Below, in pieces: positions 12,530 to 25,722 of a DNA stretch of 64,000 nucleotides. The DNA is taken from contig JALMLS010000064.1 of the NCBI GenBank assembly GCA_038496445.1, forward strand, positions 124,001 to 188,000, given 5' to 3'. Below the pieces are notes generated by a model. The model was given only the letters and a program-made list of their open reading frames with translations, searched no databases and had not been told where the DNA came from. The translations under genes were made by a program, and so were the position numbers. Numbering within the stretch: position 1 is the first letter of the stretch; each line of letters starts with the position of its first letter. The DNA comes from Trichosphaerium sp. ATCC 40318 (Eukaryota > Discosea > Flabellinia > Trichosidae).

Positions 12530-15500
12530 TTAATCTGGGTGATCTGGAAATAGGGTCATTGGTAGTGTTGTTTTTAGCGTAGTGATGTCCAAAGCATTGA
12601 TGCTCGGTCCTCTAGACACGTGAAGCAATTCAAGACCAGCCAGAGAGTGAGCCAACTTGATTAGAGCAGTTGCTGACACTAGAAAAAAGAGTGAGCGCTA
12701 TCTTCAATCTGGAAGGTGTAACGTACCCTTGGTACATGCTGCTAAGTTCAAGATTTGCAAATTAGTACACTTTTCAAGGTAGGTGAGACTCGTGTCTGTA
12801 ATGTGCTGACATCCACCAAATGTCAAGGCTTCGAGCGTATCTTCACGGTTTTGTACAAGCAGTTGTACTGTATTGTCATTTACAGAACAACCAGAAAGAC
12901 CAACCTTGGACAACAGTTTGCAATGTGTTACGATAGAGTTTATGCACTCCATATCTACACGGTCGCATCCTTCCATTTGGAGTTCCCTATTGTTCAATTA
13001 GAGTTAGACAATCACCAAAAGAAACAAAAAGTTATGTCGCCAGCACGTACTGTAATCGCTTCAATTTGGTGAGATGTGTCATAGATTCGCCTGTAATGAT
13101 GGAACAGAAGCCTAGATCTAATCGCTCCAAGTACAAGCAAGCTTGTAGTACGGGTTTAACGCCCTTGTCAGTGAGTCCACCAATACCCCTTTATCAATAG
13201 CGTTAGTTGAGGTGTATTAAACATATCTTGTTGCACCTTATAAATAGCGTAGTGAGGTATGGACAATACTTGGCAATTTGGATGAGGCCATTGTCTGTCA
13301 GTTGTGGTTGTAGTGATCTATTGCCCTTTATCGACAACACTTTCAGATTAGATGTTGCTTTTTCGACAATAGCAGAGATGGTATCATCCTTGATACCGCA
13401 GCAGTAGTCGACTACGAGCGATTCCAGGTTATTACAAGCGTGTCGTGCTTTTGTCTATTGAATGCAATGAGAACGTATAAAACAAGGGTGTAGTCAAGAA
13501 AGTGGCGTACAAGGTTAGTCAATGACGTGCAAAACGTAATGTCCAGCTTTTTGAGTCGCATCTTCTTTTCTCGTAGCAATTGCATTGTATTTTCGTTTGT
13601 CAAGTTGTAGCAATAGCTCAAGGATAGTTCTTGTAGATTTACCGCAATCTTAGCAAGCCCTTTGATGGAGCTCTTGTTGTTCACCGCCGAACACCGAGAT
13701 AGATCCAGTGTGTCAAGGCGAGGCAATCTATTGAGAGCCTTGAGTACCTTTTCAGTTGCATTCTTGCACTCTGACAAATCCAATGTCCTCAAGTGTTGGC
13801 AGCTCTGTACGACTTGAATTAAGTGATCCTCTTCCATGTTTTTCCATGGAGAAAACTTGATGAGACTGTGCATTGTCTAGGCACCAAAGTTAGGCACAAC
13901 AAATAACAGCAAAAGAAAAAACCGTTGTGTGAGTAAAATCGAGGTTACCTTGACTGCGTTTACAGAATTGTATGTGAGCTGATTGCACCCAACGAGATTG
14001 AGCGCTGTTAGATTTGGTAGAGCAGATGACATGTTTTGAATTGCCGTGTCAGTAATACCACCACAGTTGTTCAAGTTGAGGTGGCACAAGTTAGTGTACG
14101 CGCTGCACAGCTTGCCAATGACGTCGTTATTGACCATGTTGCAATGATCAAAGTTAATACGTGGTAGCGATGAATAATCCAATTTACGGGAGCTATCCTT
14201 TCTGCTAACAGCCAGTGTAGAGGCGATATTGCGCACTGAAATGGCACTGAGCTTAACGTCACGATCTGGTTGGAACTCCTTTTCGCGTAGAAACGATCTA
14301 TCGAGCGCCATTGGGAGCATAGCGTTAAGCAACGGGCTATGATTCACAACACGGAACAGAGAAGCGAGGCTGGCACGGTGGTTTTGAACACCTTCTTTGA
14401 ATAGGTCATACCTACTCTCATACAGCGGTCCCCACAATGTTGGCGTGTGTGGATTAACCTTTATCGCGTTGAATCCACGCAAATCCATGGATTGTATAAC
14501 AATTGAACCGCCCTTTGGAGGCACCATTTCTAAGTCGGTTTAGATTGCATAGTTTTAGACAAAGTCATTTTTTGGAGTATCATTCAAACTACTTACTGAT
14601 CACAACGTATGACCCAAGTGGTGGCGATGCAACTGGGAACTCGTGGCCATACCTAGTACACGTGTAATTAAAATATATTCTGGTCGGTCAAACTGGTTAT
14701 GAACGTACTTGCTAGGCTCTAAGTTTTTGAAATTGACATCTAAAGCCACTTTGCCGTCCTCGATAGCCTTGCGCTTGCTGGCATCAGAGAAGTCTTCAAT
14801 TGAAGGTTCCTCTAAACAGATATGTAAGAACAAATTGAAAAGAGGTGACAATAAGTACCTTTGCAGACTGTTATGAGTAACTTGCCGCTTCGCTTCTTTC
14901 CATTATTGGGGAAACGTAGGTACACCGTTGTTAGCCTAATCAAACTTTGAGCTACAAGTTATAGTTGATGGCGTACCGAAATGTACCAGAAGCGTAATGC
15001 AGGATCATATTGGTGACATGCTTCGTTGCATAGTACTTTTGGTCGTGCCTACGAACGTATTTCGTCAGATTTTGCGGTATCTCTTATCGAAGGAAAAAAA
15101 AAGCCATACCTCAAAAGGTTAATTGTTACGTTACCAGGCATCTCCTTGATTTCGTCTGTCTAATTGACTGTAAGAATTTGCCATCAATGATAGGGAGGTT
15201 TAAAAATGACATACCTTCAATATAGTAAACCAAAGACGGTGCGGTCTTGATGCATCAGGCAAGTCGCTGCGTTTAACCAGTTGCTTCTTTGCAATGTCAT
15301 AAACGTCAACAGTGTAATTAATGAACTTTTGATCCTCTGATTCCGTCAATGGTGGAGGCTCAAGCTTTCTAGAACCCCGCATGAAACGGTGTCTACGAGG
15401 TGATAGTTAGTAAACGCACTCGGGTGAATTGGCTGTTTAATTATATTATACCCAGACAGTAACCTTTTGCTTTTTTTGCCCTTCCTTTCACTTTTCGTGA

Positions 15501-18500
15501 GCTCTTGTGCATCAGCGTTGGACTCACTCGACGTGAACAATTTAGGATCATCCAAGGAGCCAGTGCTATCGTTGGCTTTTGCCAAAACATACATATAGTC
15601 GCCGTCTGCGAGAACCGGATTAAGACGCAGCATTGCCTCGAAAAGCTGTCCTGCGCCCATGTACAGATTCTCAGCATCGACTTGATCGTCCGAGATACGC
15701 GCCCACATTTGTAGTATATCACCAGCTTGATAGTAGAGGCGATGTGTCCTAAAACAAACAAATAAGAAACAGTAGAACCAACCAATCGCGTGCGCACCGT
15801 GCGTGGTAGCATAGAGCAATTTTGTGCAGTTGGAATGCTTTACGTAGCACTGTTATTGTATCTGCAATATATTCGCTCTCTTTCTTGGCTCGTTTATAAA
15901 TAGTTGGATTAATGCCAAAATCCCTCAATTGCTCAGAAATATTGGTTTTTGCAAGCCACAACCGAACACTTTCGAGTTTGGCGTACTCCTGTACACCAAC
16001 GTTAGAATGAGGTAGGAAAACCCAAATAAAGCCAAAAAGCAAACACGTGCCTTATTGGCCTTTTTTAATATTCGCGTTTTATACGACTTGTTGCAGAGCA
16101 TTGCTTGGTGGTAGAATTCGTAAGCCTTTGAAAAGTACTCCTCCTGCTTTTCCCACGATGAATCCAAAGCGCCCAAGTTTACACAGGCCTATTCCAAACA
16201 TTACGTACATGAAAATGTAAAATGAGGGGTAAACACATACCATAGCTCTAGTTGCATAACCCTTGTGATGATCTGGGTCCAGATCGCAGCAGCTTCTAAA
16301 CTTATCCTCAGCAGCGCGGAGCAAGTCCTTTTTCCTGTTCACATCTGTTCGGGATTGTTTGTAGAGACAGTAACCCCATTGAAACATAGTGTCTGCGTCG
16401 TGAGTAGATGACGCAACCTTTGGTTGTGTTATTTGTAACTACTACATATCATCCCGGATTATTGTACGTACGGCTGCTTTGAACTTTTCATTGGCGAGAT
16501 CCCATAATCTAGATCCTTGACCCTTATCTCCTGACACTGCTTGCAAGTACAAAGCCTTGGCTTCTGCCTCGTCAACGATATTTAAATGTCTAACAATCTC
16601 TCGCATCCCTGCGATATCTGCCTTGTACAGTTTGACTCTGTTCGGGTTCTGCCTTATCGCTTCTTGCGCTGTCTCCGTCAACACGACACCGGTGAGACGT
16701 TGGAGTCTCTTGAAGAACTCAGTGACTTTGATAGCACTATTTAAATGATATGTTGGACGCTATCGCCAGGAATGTTAGTTTGCAAAACATGTTGAAATAT
16801 TAAAAATTTGTGAAGCACACATACTTGCTCTCGTTGTGTCAGTGTGTTCATGAATTGTTTCTTTATCTTTCGCTTGATTGTATGTGACCACCATATATCA
16901 GAGGACGTCTGTGTTAGCAGAAAGTCCCTTGACTCTAGTACGGCTTTGGCTTGTTCGTAACTCATTTTTCTATTTGCACTTTAGGACGCTGCTTGTTGAG
17001 GAAAAGGAGTTATTGCACAACGTACTCTTTGCTTTTTAGGGCAATTAATTGAGCTTGATTCATTTCGGACAGTTGTTTACCGTCTATTTCATGCCTAGAT
17101 AAAATATCACAGGCTTCTTTGGGGACACCAGAGCTTGATAAATACCTTGGATGTTTGGTTAAAACAAAAAAGTATCTCAACTGATGCCAACTTACTTTAT
17201 GAGCTCCCTTGATCGCCATTTCTTAAGTACGGTTCCACTACCGTTACAAAGTAATCTATTAAAAAAATCTACAGTAACGCGAATGTATGGCTCGGTAGAT
17301 GGCATCTTAACTTTCTTCATTTCTAGCCGCAACAATCGTCTGTAAAAAAAATAAGTGCACAAATTCCCTTTTTGATTACTACGTTACCTCAATTCGTTCT
17401 TGCAGACCCTTGCAACGATCTACAGCACCGAGTTAACAATACACCTTTAAAGTATTAATGGCGTACTTCATTTAGAATGTATTGCTTCTTTCTTGAGTTG
17501 CCAACAATTAAACTGCGAATATGTCCCAAGTGCCGCGTGTTAATCTAATAACGCCAAATGAGGCTTGGTTGAATGACAGTAAACGTACGCCATCGCGATG
17601 AAGTTGGGCGGTTAAACTGAAAGTAGGCTCGTTCAGTACGGTTGGTGGCGTTTTACTGAATCGTTCAACAAAAGCAGGAATAACTACTTTGTACAAACGC
17701 GCAGTTGCCTCCCGTATTTCGGCATTATCAGATCTTTTATCACGTGACCATCCCGTGTAGGCATCACTACTCAACGGACAGTATTTGGCACTCGCTCTGT
17801 TGGATTAAGTGACAGTGTTAGCAGTTAACTACAACCAAAAGAATACATTACCTAACGAACTCTGGTCGCAACAGCTTGTAGTACATACAACGTTCATATT
17901 TGTCATATTTGGGTGGCAGCGCCTCAGGAGGGAATACTCTCGCAAAATCAACGACACTAAAATACAATAAATGAGATGACACGCAAAATCTAAAGGGGTG
18001 AAGAGTACGTACTAGTACTTGTTGTCTGTGCCTTGATGCCCTTCGATATCTCCAGGCAAATGAACAAAAGTCTCTAAATTACATGTGAGGGGACAGAGGT
18101 AACAGGTAACGAATGAAAAAGGTACCTGAAGCGCCAGCACGATGGCCTTTGAGATTGAGGACTTTAGCTACATCTTCCATCATGTCATTTAATTCATCTA
18201 TGTCCGCATGCACCATCATTCCTCCATCACAACTGCCATATCTATACGCATGTTAGTTACTGGTATGGAACATGTTCTATCAACTGCAATGAATTATAAC
18301 TATGCACACCTGATTGTGTATTTGTTGATTGGCAAAATGCTCAGCGCAATGAGCCTATATCCAAGATAGTCGATGAGCGCCATGAGTGGGTAATACAAGC
18401 CCGGTACTTTGCTATTGTACATACCAATGAGGCCCTCTAAAAAAAAGTCATAAGCCCCGGTGTCACACATTATGAAAAGTACGCACTCAAGTCGTGGCCT

Positions 18501-19609
18501 GCAGCTTTAGCAGCCAAGCGATCAGAGCTCGAACCTTGACCACCATACATATACATATTCAAGTCCTCGTCAATGAGTTGATCGACAGCAAATTTAAATA
18601 AAATGTCTTGAACAATAAACTTTTCGCCTGGTTACTCTTTTGTTAATACCTAAAACACCAAGCTATGAATCTTACCTCCAGCCATGCCACCTATAGATAC
18701 TGGTTCAATAGTTTTTTTATCTAATGGCATGTGACACTCAGAAATGATAATTTTACCATACGTCTAACAAAATGGCGTCAATCACACTTTTAAAACTGTT
18801 TCTTAATATCAATACCGTAGCAGCAAACACAAAGTCAGACGCAATGCTCGACAATCTCTCATATTTGCGGAAGCTTAGAGAGGTAAGTTAGCGTTCTGTA
18901 CACACGATGCATTGACCCAAAGATGACATACCCTTCAGGCTCGTCTAATATACATTGAAAGCGCTTGGACCAGCCCAATGGAGATCCTATGGTCGTTTCA
19001 ATACAAACTACCCTGAGATTGTATGTTACCTTTCTTTCGTGCAGACTTGTTGTTTCTGTAAGACCTTGCGCCTGCGTCTGATCCTGAGTTATCGTCTAAC
19101 TCTTCTTGCCCTGATACTGTATCTGATCCTGCGCTCGATCCCGCCTCAGACGCGGCGAGCAGGTATGCGTCAGGCTGTGCATCGTCTCCCCCAGCGCTTG
19201 CTTCTTCGCTATCCGACGCCGATTCTGTTTGTAAACCGTATGCATTTGTTTCTTGCACGTCATCCTCTGAACCAGATTCAGACACAGACGCGACGTCTGC
19301 GTAAGCGTTAAATTGGGCAGTTTCCTCTGCGTCATCAAATTCGTCGCTATCTGATACTACAGGAACTGTGTAGGCGGAATACGCGGGAGCTGAGTCCTGT
19401 TGGGGTTTTTTTGTATTTTTTGCGCTTTGTTTCGCTTGTTTAAATTGTGGAACCTTTGGTGGTGGTCTACTTGGTTTAGCAGCTCTTTTTTTTTGTGACT
19501 TGGGTAGTCGAGGTGCTGGTCGGGTTGGTGCGACGTCATCTATGTCCTCTAGACAGCTGTCGCTACTATCCTCAGCACTCTCGGCATCAAGGTACGCATT
19601 ATAGCTCAT
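12530..19609 (-). CDS. Giant CLU-domain / TPR / leucine-rich-repeat protein, copy 1
   Basis: Read as one multi-exon gene because coding phase continues through GTAC introns from the ATG at 19609 to the stop at 12530-12532. Order: an acidic Ser/Asp-rich N-terminus (about 19609-19040) with repeated NAY motifs; a CLU-type region starting with a WSKRFQCIL motif (about 18950) and containing LSSDAYTGWSRDKRSDNAEI, LTAQLHRDGVRLL and INTRHLGHIRS (about 17480); VTVDFFNRLL then a SAM-like helical stretch with RHEIDGKQLSEMNQAQLIAL (about 17100); a TPR-like helical region (about 16690-15480); a beta-rich linker (about 15380-14600); and a C-terminal array of Cys-type LRRs, for example HLRTLDLSECKNATEKVL (about 14500-12530). 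CLU proteins act in mitochondrial distribution and mRNA binding; an LRR-fused form has no function I can name. A diverged copy lies at 35459-43671. Splitting into two genes (CLU-TPR and LRR) is the alternative; the in-phase intron at about 14635-14690 argues against it. Confidence 0.7.
19040..19609 (-). repeat. Acidic low-complexity N-terminus with repeated NAY motifs
   Basis: Within CLU-LRR copy 1, five spaced units share a [N/S/D]-A-Y core followed by a Ser/Glu/Asp tract: NAYLDAES, SAYTVPVVSDSDE, NAYADVASVSESGSED, NAYGLQTESASDSEE and DAYLLAASEAGSS. Spacing is irregular, roughly 20-70 residues, so these look like repeated short linear motifs in a disordered region rather than a folded repeat. 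Confidence 0.6.
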
Positions 19610-19872
19610 CGACTATAACACGGGTTTTTAACTGCCCTGATTGTTGCCAATTACCCTTACAACTCGATTGGTAATTTGTTAAACGGCCAAAAACTGCGAT
19701 TTATTCAAAGTTTATGACTAGCGTAAAAAGTCAAGCTATTTATTAATACTAGTGAATAACGCGTTATTTATCGTTGACAAAACACAAAGTGCCTTCTACA
19801 GTGATACAAACAATACAAAAAAAAATAGTTTACAATAAGTGTAAAACAGGGAAACGTGAAATACACGTGGTC
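19610..19872. other. Intergenic gap between CLU-LRR copy 1 and the myosin gene
   Basis: About 260 nt lying upstream of CLU-LRR copy 1 and downstream of the myosin stop codon. AT-rich, with poly(A)-like stretches. No exon or RNA gene recognised. Confidence 0.5.
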
Positions 19873-22800
19873 TTACACGAAGGTACCATGCTGTCGCATG
19901 TATTCCACATCTAAGAGAATGATCACTGTTTTGTTGCAATTAAGAGAATAAGTGTACCTTCTTGTGCGCGGACAAGCGATTTTCGATAGTTAAAATTGGG
20001 CGTGCGGCTAGGTATAGAATTTTTGTCTTGCACGTTGTACGTGTTAAATCCCATAAGTGAGTTGCCTTGGCTTATTTCCTGCACGTAATTGCTAGGTACG
20101 TAGCCAGTTCGTCCATTGAGGTAACCAATGAACCAAACATCATCCTTATTGATGATGTAAATAATCTCACCAGCTTTAAAACTCAAATCTCCTTCATTCA
20201 TTGCTTGGTAATTATGAATTGCACGTGCTTTAGACACGACCTTAGCACGTTTCATGGTAGTCTAAATTGCTATTTTAGCCACGAAAATGTAAAGTATTGC
20301 AGTAGGTAAGAAATAGCGTACTCCTTTTTGTGCTAAGCTGAGCTTGCGACTATCAAGCTGACCCTCAATGTTACCAAGTTGTTGATACTTATCACGCAAG
20401 GAGGTAATCTTTCTTTGTAACTCCCTGTTTTGAGCGTGCATTTCATCACGTTTTCTGGTCTCAGATATGCGTCCACGTTCTTGGTAAGCCGCCAATTGAT
20501 TCTCCATCGCACGGCGGGCTTGCCTTAGTTGTTTTACTTCTGAAGAAACGAGGCCCAGTTGAGACTTTAGTCCCTTTAATTTATGTTCGAGTTGGTCTTT
20601 TTGCTTGTTGAGCCTCCCTGCTTGCTGTTGTAAAGCAGCATGTCGTTCCAACTGTGCACGCTTGCGAACAAGATATATTGACCGTGCTAAAAATCGTCTG
20701 CACACTAAAGGGTTTTTTTAGTGAATGTAAAGAATTGCTGAGGTCGTACATGATTGCATAAAAGTAGCAGAACGTATCATCTGGCCGGCATAACCTGCGT
20801 ACCAATTACGCACGTCCCATCCCCTAATGCGGTCTTTAATACAAATGTGGGCATGATTTGAATTACCTTATGTAGGCTTGTATTGTAGTAGCATATTCCC
20901 CTAGCCTCCTGTTTCTACGATCTACCAATATTTGTAAGTATGTTACTGATGACCCTTATGATTTGTGCTCACCTTCTAATTTTGCAAGTATACCGGCCTT
21001 CATAAATAACTTTGTAGTACCGAACTGAACATTGTTCGTGTCCACCTCTGGCAAGTGAGCCAAAAGTTTTTGAACAGCTGGCTTGGGATTACGAATAGCG
21101 AATATCTTGCGAAAGAAGACACAATAGCGATTCCAAAACTCTTGGTATGTCCTATGCGTTGGAAATCCTTTTTTCGCAATTTCGACACCCTGCAATATAC
21201 CAGAGTACCGTAATTGTTCCAACACCTTGTGCTTGTTAAATTGTGCTGCTTGTTTGGTTTCGTTAGGTTTTATGCATCGTATGTAATGAGACGAGGTTTG
21301 AGCTATTTCATTGATCAAATTTGTGAGAGAAACCTAAACATGGTGAGAAAGTAGCATCCCTCCAAATGCTACTAAACCTTAAACTGAGCGCCAACAGAAA
21401 CGAATTTACGTTTTGAACGGCTTTGTCCTTCATCTGCAAACAGAGTTCCAGATACAAAGGCATTGTTACTGCGCGCCATTGCGTCTAAATGCTCTGGAAT
21501 AATGAAATCTTTGTTCTTCTCTAGAAATCCAGCCTAATGAAATCATTATTTGGCATATTATAGCAAGACAACATGGTGGACAAGGTCACGTACAGCATCA
21601 TAAATAATGGTACCAGCATAGTGCTTGATACCAAACGATGTTTTAGATATCTTAGGCCTCTCGAAAAAGGGGTTACGACCAACGTGCTGGTATAGTTTTG
21701 AACAAAGAGATTCATCACTGCCCTTTGGGAATTTGCACTCTTCGTCTAAAAGCTTCAAAATAGACAAGCCAGATTCTATCATATCCAAAACGCCTTGATT
21801 ATCTTTGTACTCAATATAAGTCCAAGGCACCGCTTCTCTCTGGTACTCAACTTGTTCTTTTTTAAAAATATTCTGCAAAACCACTAATTAGCAATTGGAC
21901 ACAAAATAATAATAAACTGCGGACCTGGTTGAATTGATGTTGTAACTTTTCATTTGCGTAGTTAATGCAAAACTGCTCAAAACTGTTCTTGGCAAAGCAC
22001 TCAAATCCATATATATCAAGAACACCAATTGACCTCCTACAATGCACACTTGCATCTAGCGACATGTTCATGCGCGTCACCAACCAATCAAATATGCGCG
22101 AATATAACGTCATAGCCAAAGAATCACGAGCACCTTCCGCCTGTGATACAGTCAACCCAATCTTGTACGTTGAATTACGATTGCCAGCTGCCATTTGTTT
22201 GGTAGTCAGAGTTGTTTCCATGAGTTCTTCACTTATTCCAAGGAGATCACAGAAAATGTTTAGTGGGTTGTACCCACCTTTATAATGCTCTATCTGCGCG
22301 GCTTCGCCATTGGCGCCAAACCTCACGTTACCCAAGTGGAGAATCGCAGCAAGCACGTTGAACAACTCATTTTGTTCCTCGTGGTTTATGCCCACCAATG
22401 CCAAAGCACGTATTGTAGCGCGAAATTGTGCAGCGTCATCAACTCCTAGGCACAACAGTCAACACACACTATGAACAAAGATTTTTTTGTAGCAAGTCCA
22501 AATAATACTCACCATCGACCACAATACAACCACTCTGAGATAGATAATAAAAGGCCTCAGCTTTAGGAACTTTCCAGGCGCGCCTTTGGGAATTGTCTGC
22601 ACCAGCACATAACTGATAGAAAATATGATAGTTCCGCTCAGATTGCGCTTGCCTGACAAGCCTAATTTTTTCCAACAGGTAAGTTTGGAGCCTTGCGCCA
22701 ACAATGCGCCCTTGTGTATCAAATTGAACTTTCATATATTTACCAAAACGACTGCTATTGTTATTTCTAATATTTGTGTGAGTACAAGGACATGTCACTT

Positions 22801-23745
22801 TTTCAAGCGTCAAAAAAAAATTTAACCTTGTAGTCTTCGCGTTACCAAATGCTTCGAGGACAGGCGTGGTACCTAGGACGCCTTCTTCAATGCCTCTACT
22901 ATTTCCTTGTGTAGATGGACTCATAGCAGCCAGATATTTTAGAATTTGCTAATACGTACAGTTATAAAGTGTTGAGGTGATGCAATTTGTTTCGCGTGCA
23001 AAGAAAAAATTACCTTGGATGTCTAACACAGCATTAATATTTAATATGAAACAATCAATCATTTGTACCTCTGTCTTACCAGCTCCCGACTCCCCAGATA
23101 CGAGTATAGATTGATCTCCAAAATGATTCATTTGTGTGTAAGCCTGTTCCACAATGCCAAAGACATGAGGAGGTAATCCTTCGCGAGCGTTATTAGCATA
23201 TTTTGCAATGTGTTCGCGTGAGTAAATAGGCAATTGTTTGTATGGGTTGACAGCCACCAGAGTCGGGCCACTGTATGTGTATATTTCATCAGCCTCATAG
23301 CGTAAGGAAAGCGTTTGCAAAATTCCCGGCTCGTGCTTTCTTTCGGTCAGTGACAATTAACCTAGGTTACTAATTGCAGAAACGTACCAGCAAAGACATT
23401 TGAGTCAAGTCTGCGATGCCTAAAAAGTAAAACGTTATTACCAGCGAATCATCATGCGCGTAAAAAGTATGTCGTACCATCTGTTATTTTGGGGTTTCGT
23501 TTCCAGTACTTGCCAGAGCGAACCGTACGCTCCTGTAAAAGCAATGTTAAACGTATTGATTTTCACTTTTATGTGTACTTCACCAGTAGCCAATTCTTTG
23601 GCAGTTATTTGGTTTCCTTGAGCTCGTACCACGGTTGCTTCGACGAATACCTCTGTTTTTGGTAAGTTTAATCTTAAACATGCAATACCATACCTTGGCG
23701 ATCCTCTATCCATACTGTATCGCCAGAGCTTACAGCAACAGCCAT
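19873..23745 (-). CDS. Unconventional myosin heavy chain with IQ motifs, coiled coil and C-terminal SH3
   Basis: Actin motor. The start (ATG 23745) gives MAVAVSSGDTVWIED, an N-terminal SH3-like cap as in class II/V/XI myosins. The motor follows: YTYSGPTLVAVNPYKQLPIY, the P-loop SGESGAGKTE (about 23080), LDIYGFECFAKNSFEQFCIN (about 22000), SSHYIRCIKPNETKQAAQFN (about 21270) and the converter end KLFMKAGILAKLEGE (about 20990). Two IQ-like motifs follow (TTIQAYIR; LCRRFLARSIYLVRKRAQ), then a basic coiled coil (about 20660-20330) and an SH3 domain with ARAIHNYQAMNEGDLSFKAG, DDVWFIGYLNGRTGYVPSNY (about 20230-20080). It ends about 50 residues later at 19873-19875. No DIL or TH1 domain is seen. The motor resembles class V most, but motor-IQ-coil-SH3 matches no standard fungal class. 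Head-to-head with eIF5. Confidence 0.85.
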
Positions 23746-23966
23746 TATCGTAAAATACTAATTGCACAAATTCCAACACTGCTCTACAACTTCCCTGCTG
23801 TTCTCACAAGTATAGCTTTGAGCCATCCATACAACCGGAGTACTAAACAGCCTGCAAAGTAGGCACGGAGCGTAATTAGGATTTGACAGTAAAAGTCAAC
23901 AACTGAACAGCTTTGTGCTCGAATTTCTTGTTTAATTCTTTAACGCGCCAAACAAATCACGTAAAC
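23746..23966. promoter_or_regulatory. Probable bidirectional promoter, myosin / eIF5
   Basis: About 220 nt between the divergent start codons. The role is inferred from gene orientation only; no specific motif was recognised. Confidence 0.35.
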
Positions 23967-25489
23967 ATGGCTGATAAGAAGGATCAAGTGAATTTACCAC
24001 GTAGGGTCGTTGATCCCCACTACCGTTACAAAATGCCTGTATTGAAGACTCAAATCACTGGTAAACATCAAGGAAGATCGACAGTCATTCCCAACTTGGC
24101 TGAAATTGCCAGAGCATTGGATAGACCTCCGATCTACATAATGAAGTATTTTGGAGGCGAACTCAACACTAGAGTTAAATGCGACGACAAGGCGGGTGAA
24201 TTCTCTGTTCACGGTATGTTGCGGGTTGTTTTAGCTCTATCCGAACCGTTTTTGTATAAAACCCATGTAAATCGATGTGTAATACGTTCTTGTACCCTTC
24301 AACTACTTATAGATGCGTAGGAAGCTACACATCTGAAGAATTGGCACTGGTACACTAATTTAATTATAAATAACATACAGCTAATTCGCGCAGGTGTTAG
24401 ATAAGTTTATTGATGGCTATGTTTTATCGGATGTGTCAACCTATCCAGAAACTGATTTAATTGTAAAAAAGGGCAGGGTAAGGCTTATTGATCGCGAGTG
24501 CCTAGTACACTGACGTCAAGTTAGATTATCCTCCATTGCCGTGCTTGCGGTGAAGATACATACCCAGATATGTCGCACAAGCTGTCATCTTACATCCTCA
24601 AGAACCCACCTTCGAAAATTGGCTTTGTGCGTAGTTGTTGTTATCAATTCCTGCTAACAAAGTGATCAGGTACAACAAAAAGGTCAACAAATGAGGCGAA
24701 CTGGTAAAACAGGACAACAAGACGAACCTGCTCTCGCAACCAATGTTATAGAATCCAAGGAAGGAGCAGAAGACGCTTGGTCCGTTGACACGAGCAGGGA
24801 AGCAGTTGAACAGAGGCGCAAAGCTATGATGGGTGCTGATGTAATGCCGCTTTTAACCTTTGTGTTTTTTACTCACCAGTACTGTAGGGCGAGGAAGAGG
24901 CCGAAGAAGATCCATTGCAAACATTGTTGTCTATCGCTGCTAAAGTAAGCTTTTTACGAGCGCCAGTGTATTTACGCTTTCATTAAGGATCCACCAATGG
25001 AAACAGGAGCGTTCGTTAGAAAGGTTTTGGAATTAAAAAAAATAACTGGATGGAACGAGAGAAAAACAATACAGATGGTTTTCGTTGCTTTGTTTGATGA
25101 AAACATTGCCACGCAGTCTGTCAAAAGAGCTCAGTTACTTGAACCGTTCATTCAAGCAATGAAGTACGTTCTTGCAGTGGCACTAACAGGACTAGTACTC
25201 ACTTCTGTGTAGAGACCAAGGTACAGTTCTCAATTGCTTTGAGAAGCTCTGCCAATCCCGAAGCTCTGTAATTCCTCACACCAGCGCAATACTGAACGCA
25301 TTTTACGACCACGACGTGTTGGAAGAAGATATTTTAAACAAATGGTACAAGCACCCCAACAAGAAGATGGACAAAAAATTATCTGCTGCTATCCGAGCAA
25401 AAGGAAAAGCGTTTATTGAGTGGCTTGCCAACGCTGAGGAGGATTCTGATGAAGATGATGAAGACTCTGATGAGTATGACTCAGAATGA
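23967..25489 (+). CDS. Translation initiation factor eIF5, with degenerate zinc ribbon
   Basis: GTPase-activating protein for eIF2 in the 43S/48S complex. The start at 23967 opens MADKKDQVNLPRRVV. The GAP arginine region is present as HYRYKMPVL, followed by RALDRPPIYIMKYFGGEL, typical of the N-terminal domain. In the zinc ribbon the first knuckle, normally C-x2-C, reads YVLSDVSTYPETDL (about 24420-24460): both Cys are Ser. The second knuckle is kept as HCRACGEDTYPDMSHKL (about 24545). A charged linker follows (about 24690-24900). The W2/HEAT-like C-terminal domain (about 24990-25440) contains HDVLEEDILNKWYKH and ends in an acidic tail, EEDSDEDDEDSDEYDSE, stop 25487-25489. The acidic/aromatic C-terminus binds eIF2beta and eIF3c in known eIF5. 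At least five introns. Confidence 0.9.
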
Positions 25490-25722
25490 TTTTGAGTTTA
25501 ATGTAATATAAACGCTTTTGCTGTCTCCTCTGATTACTGTTATATTACTGTTATGAATTTCATTAAAAGTTGTTGTCGCGTGTATCTGTGGGTCATTTAA
25601 GATCGTTCGCACCAGGTCTAGTTAAGTAGCATTTTTTTTGCTTAAAGTGCTGCCATTCGTGTTTATTTGGGTATTGTTAACTGTAACTGCGAAAAGCAAG
25701 GTGATTGCGCAATATTTGAACC

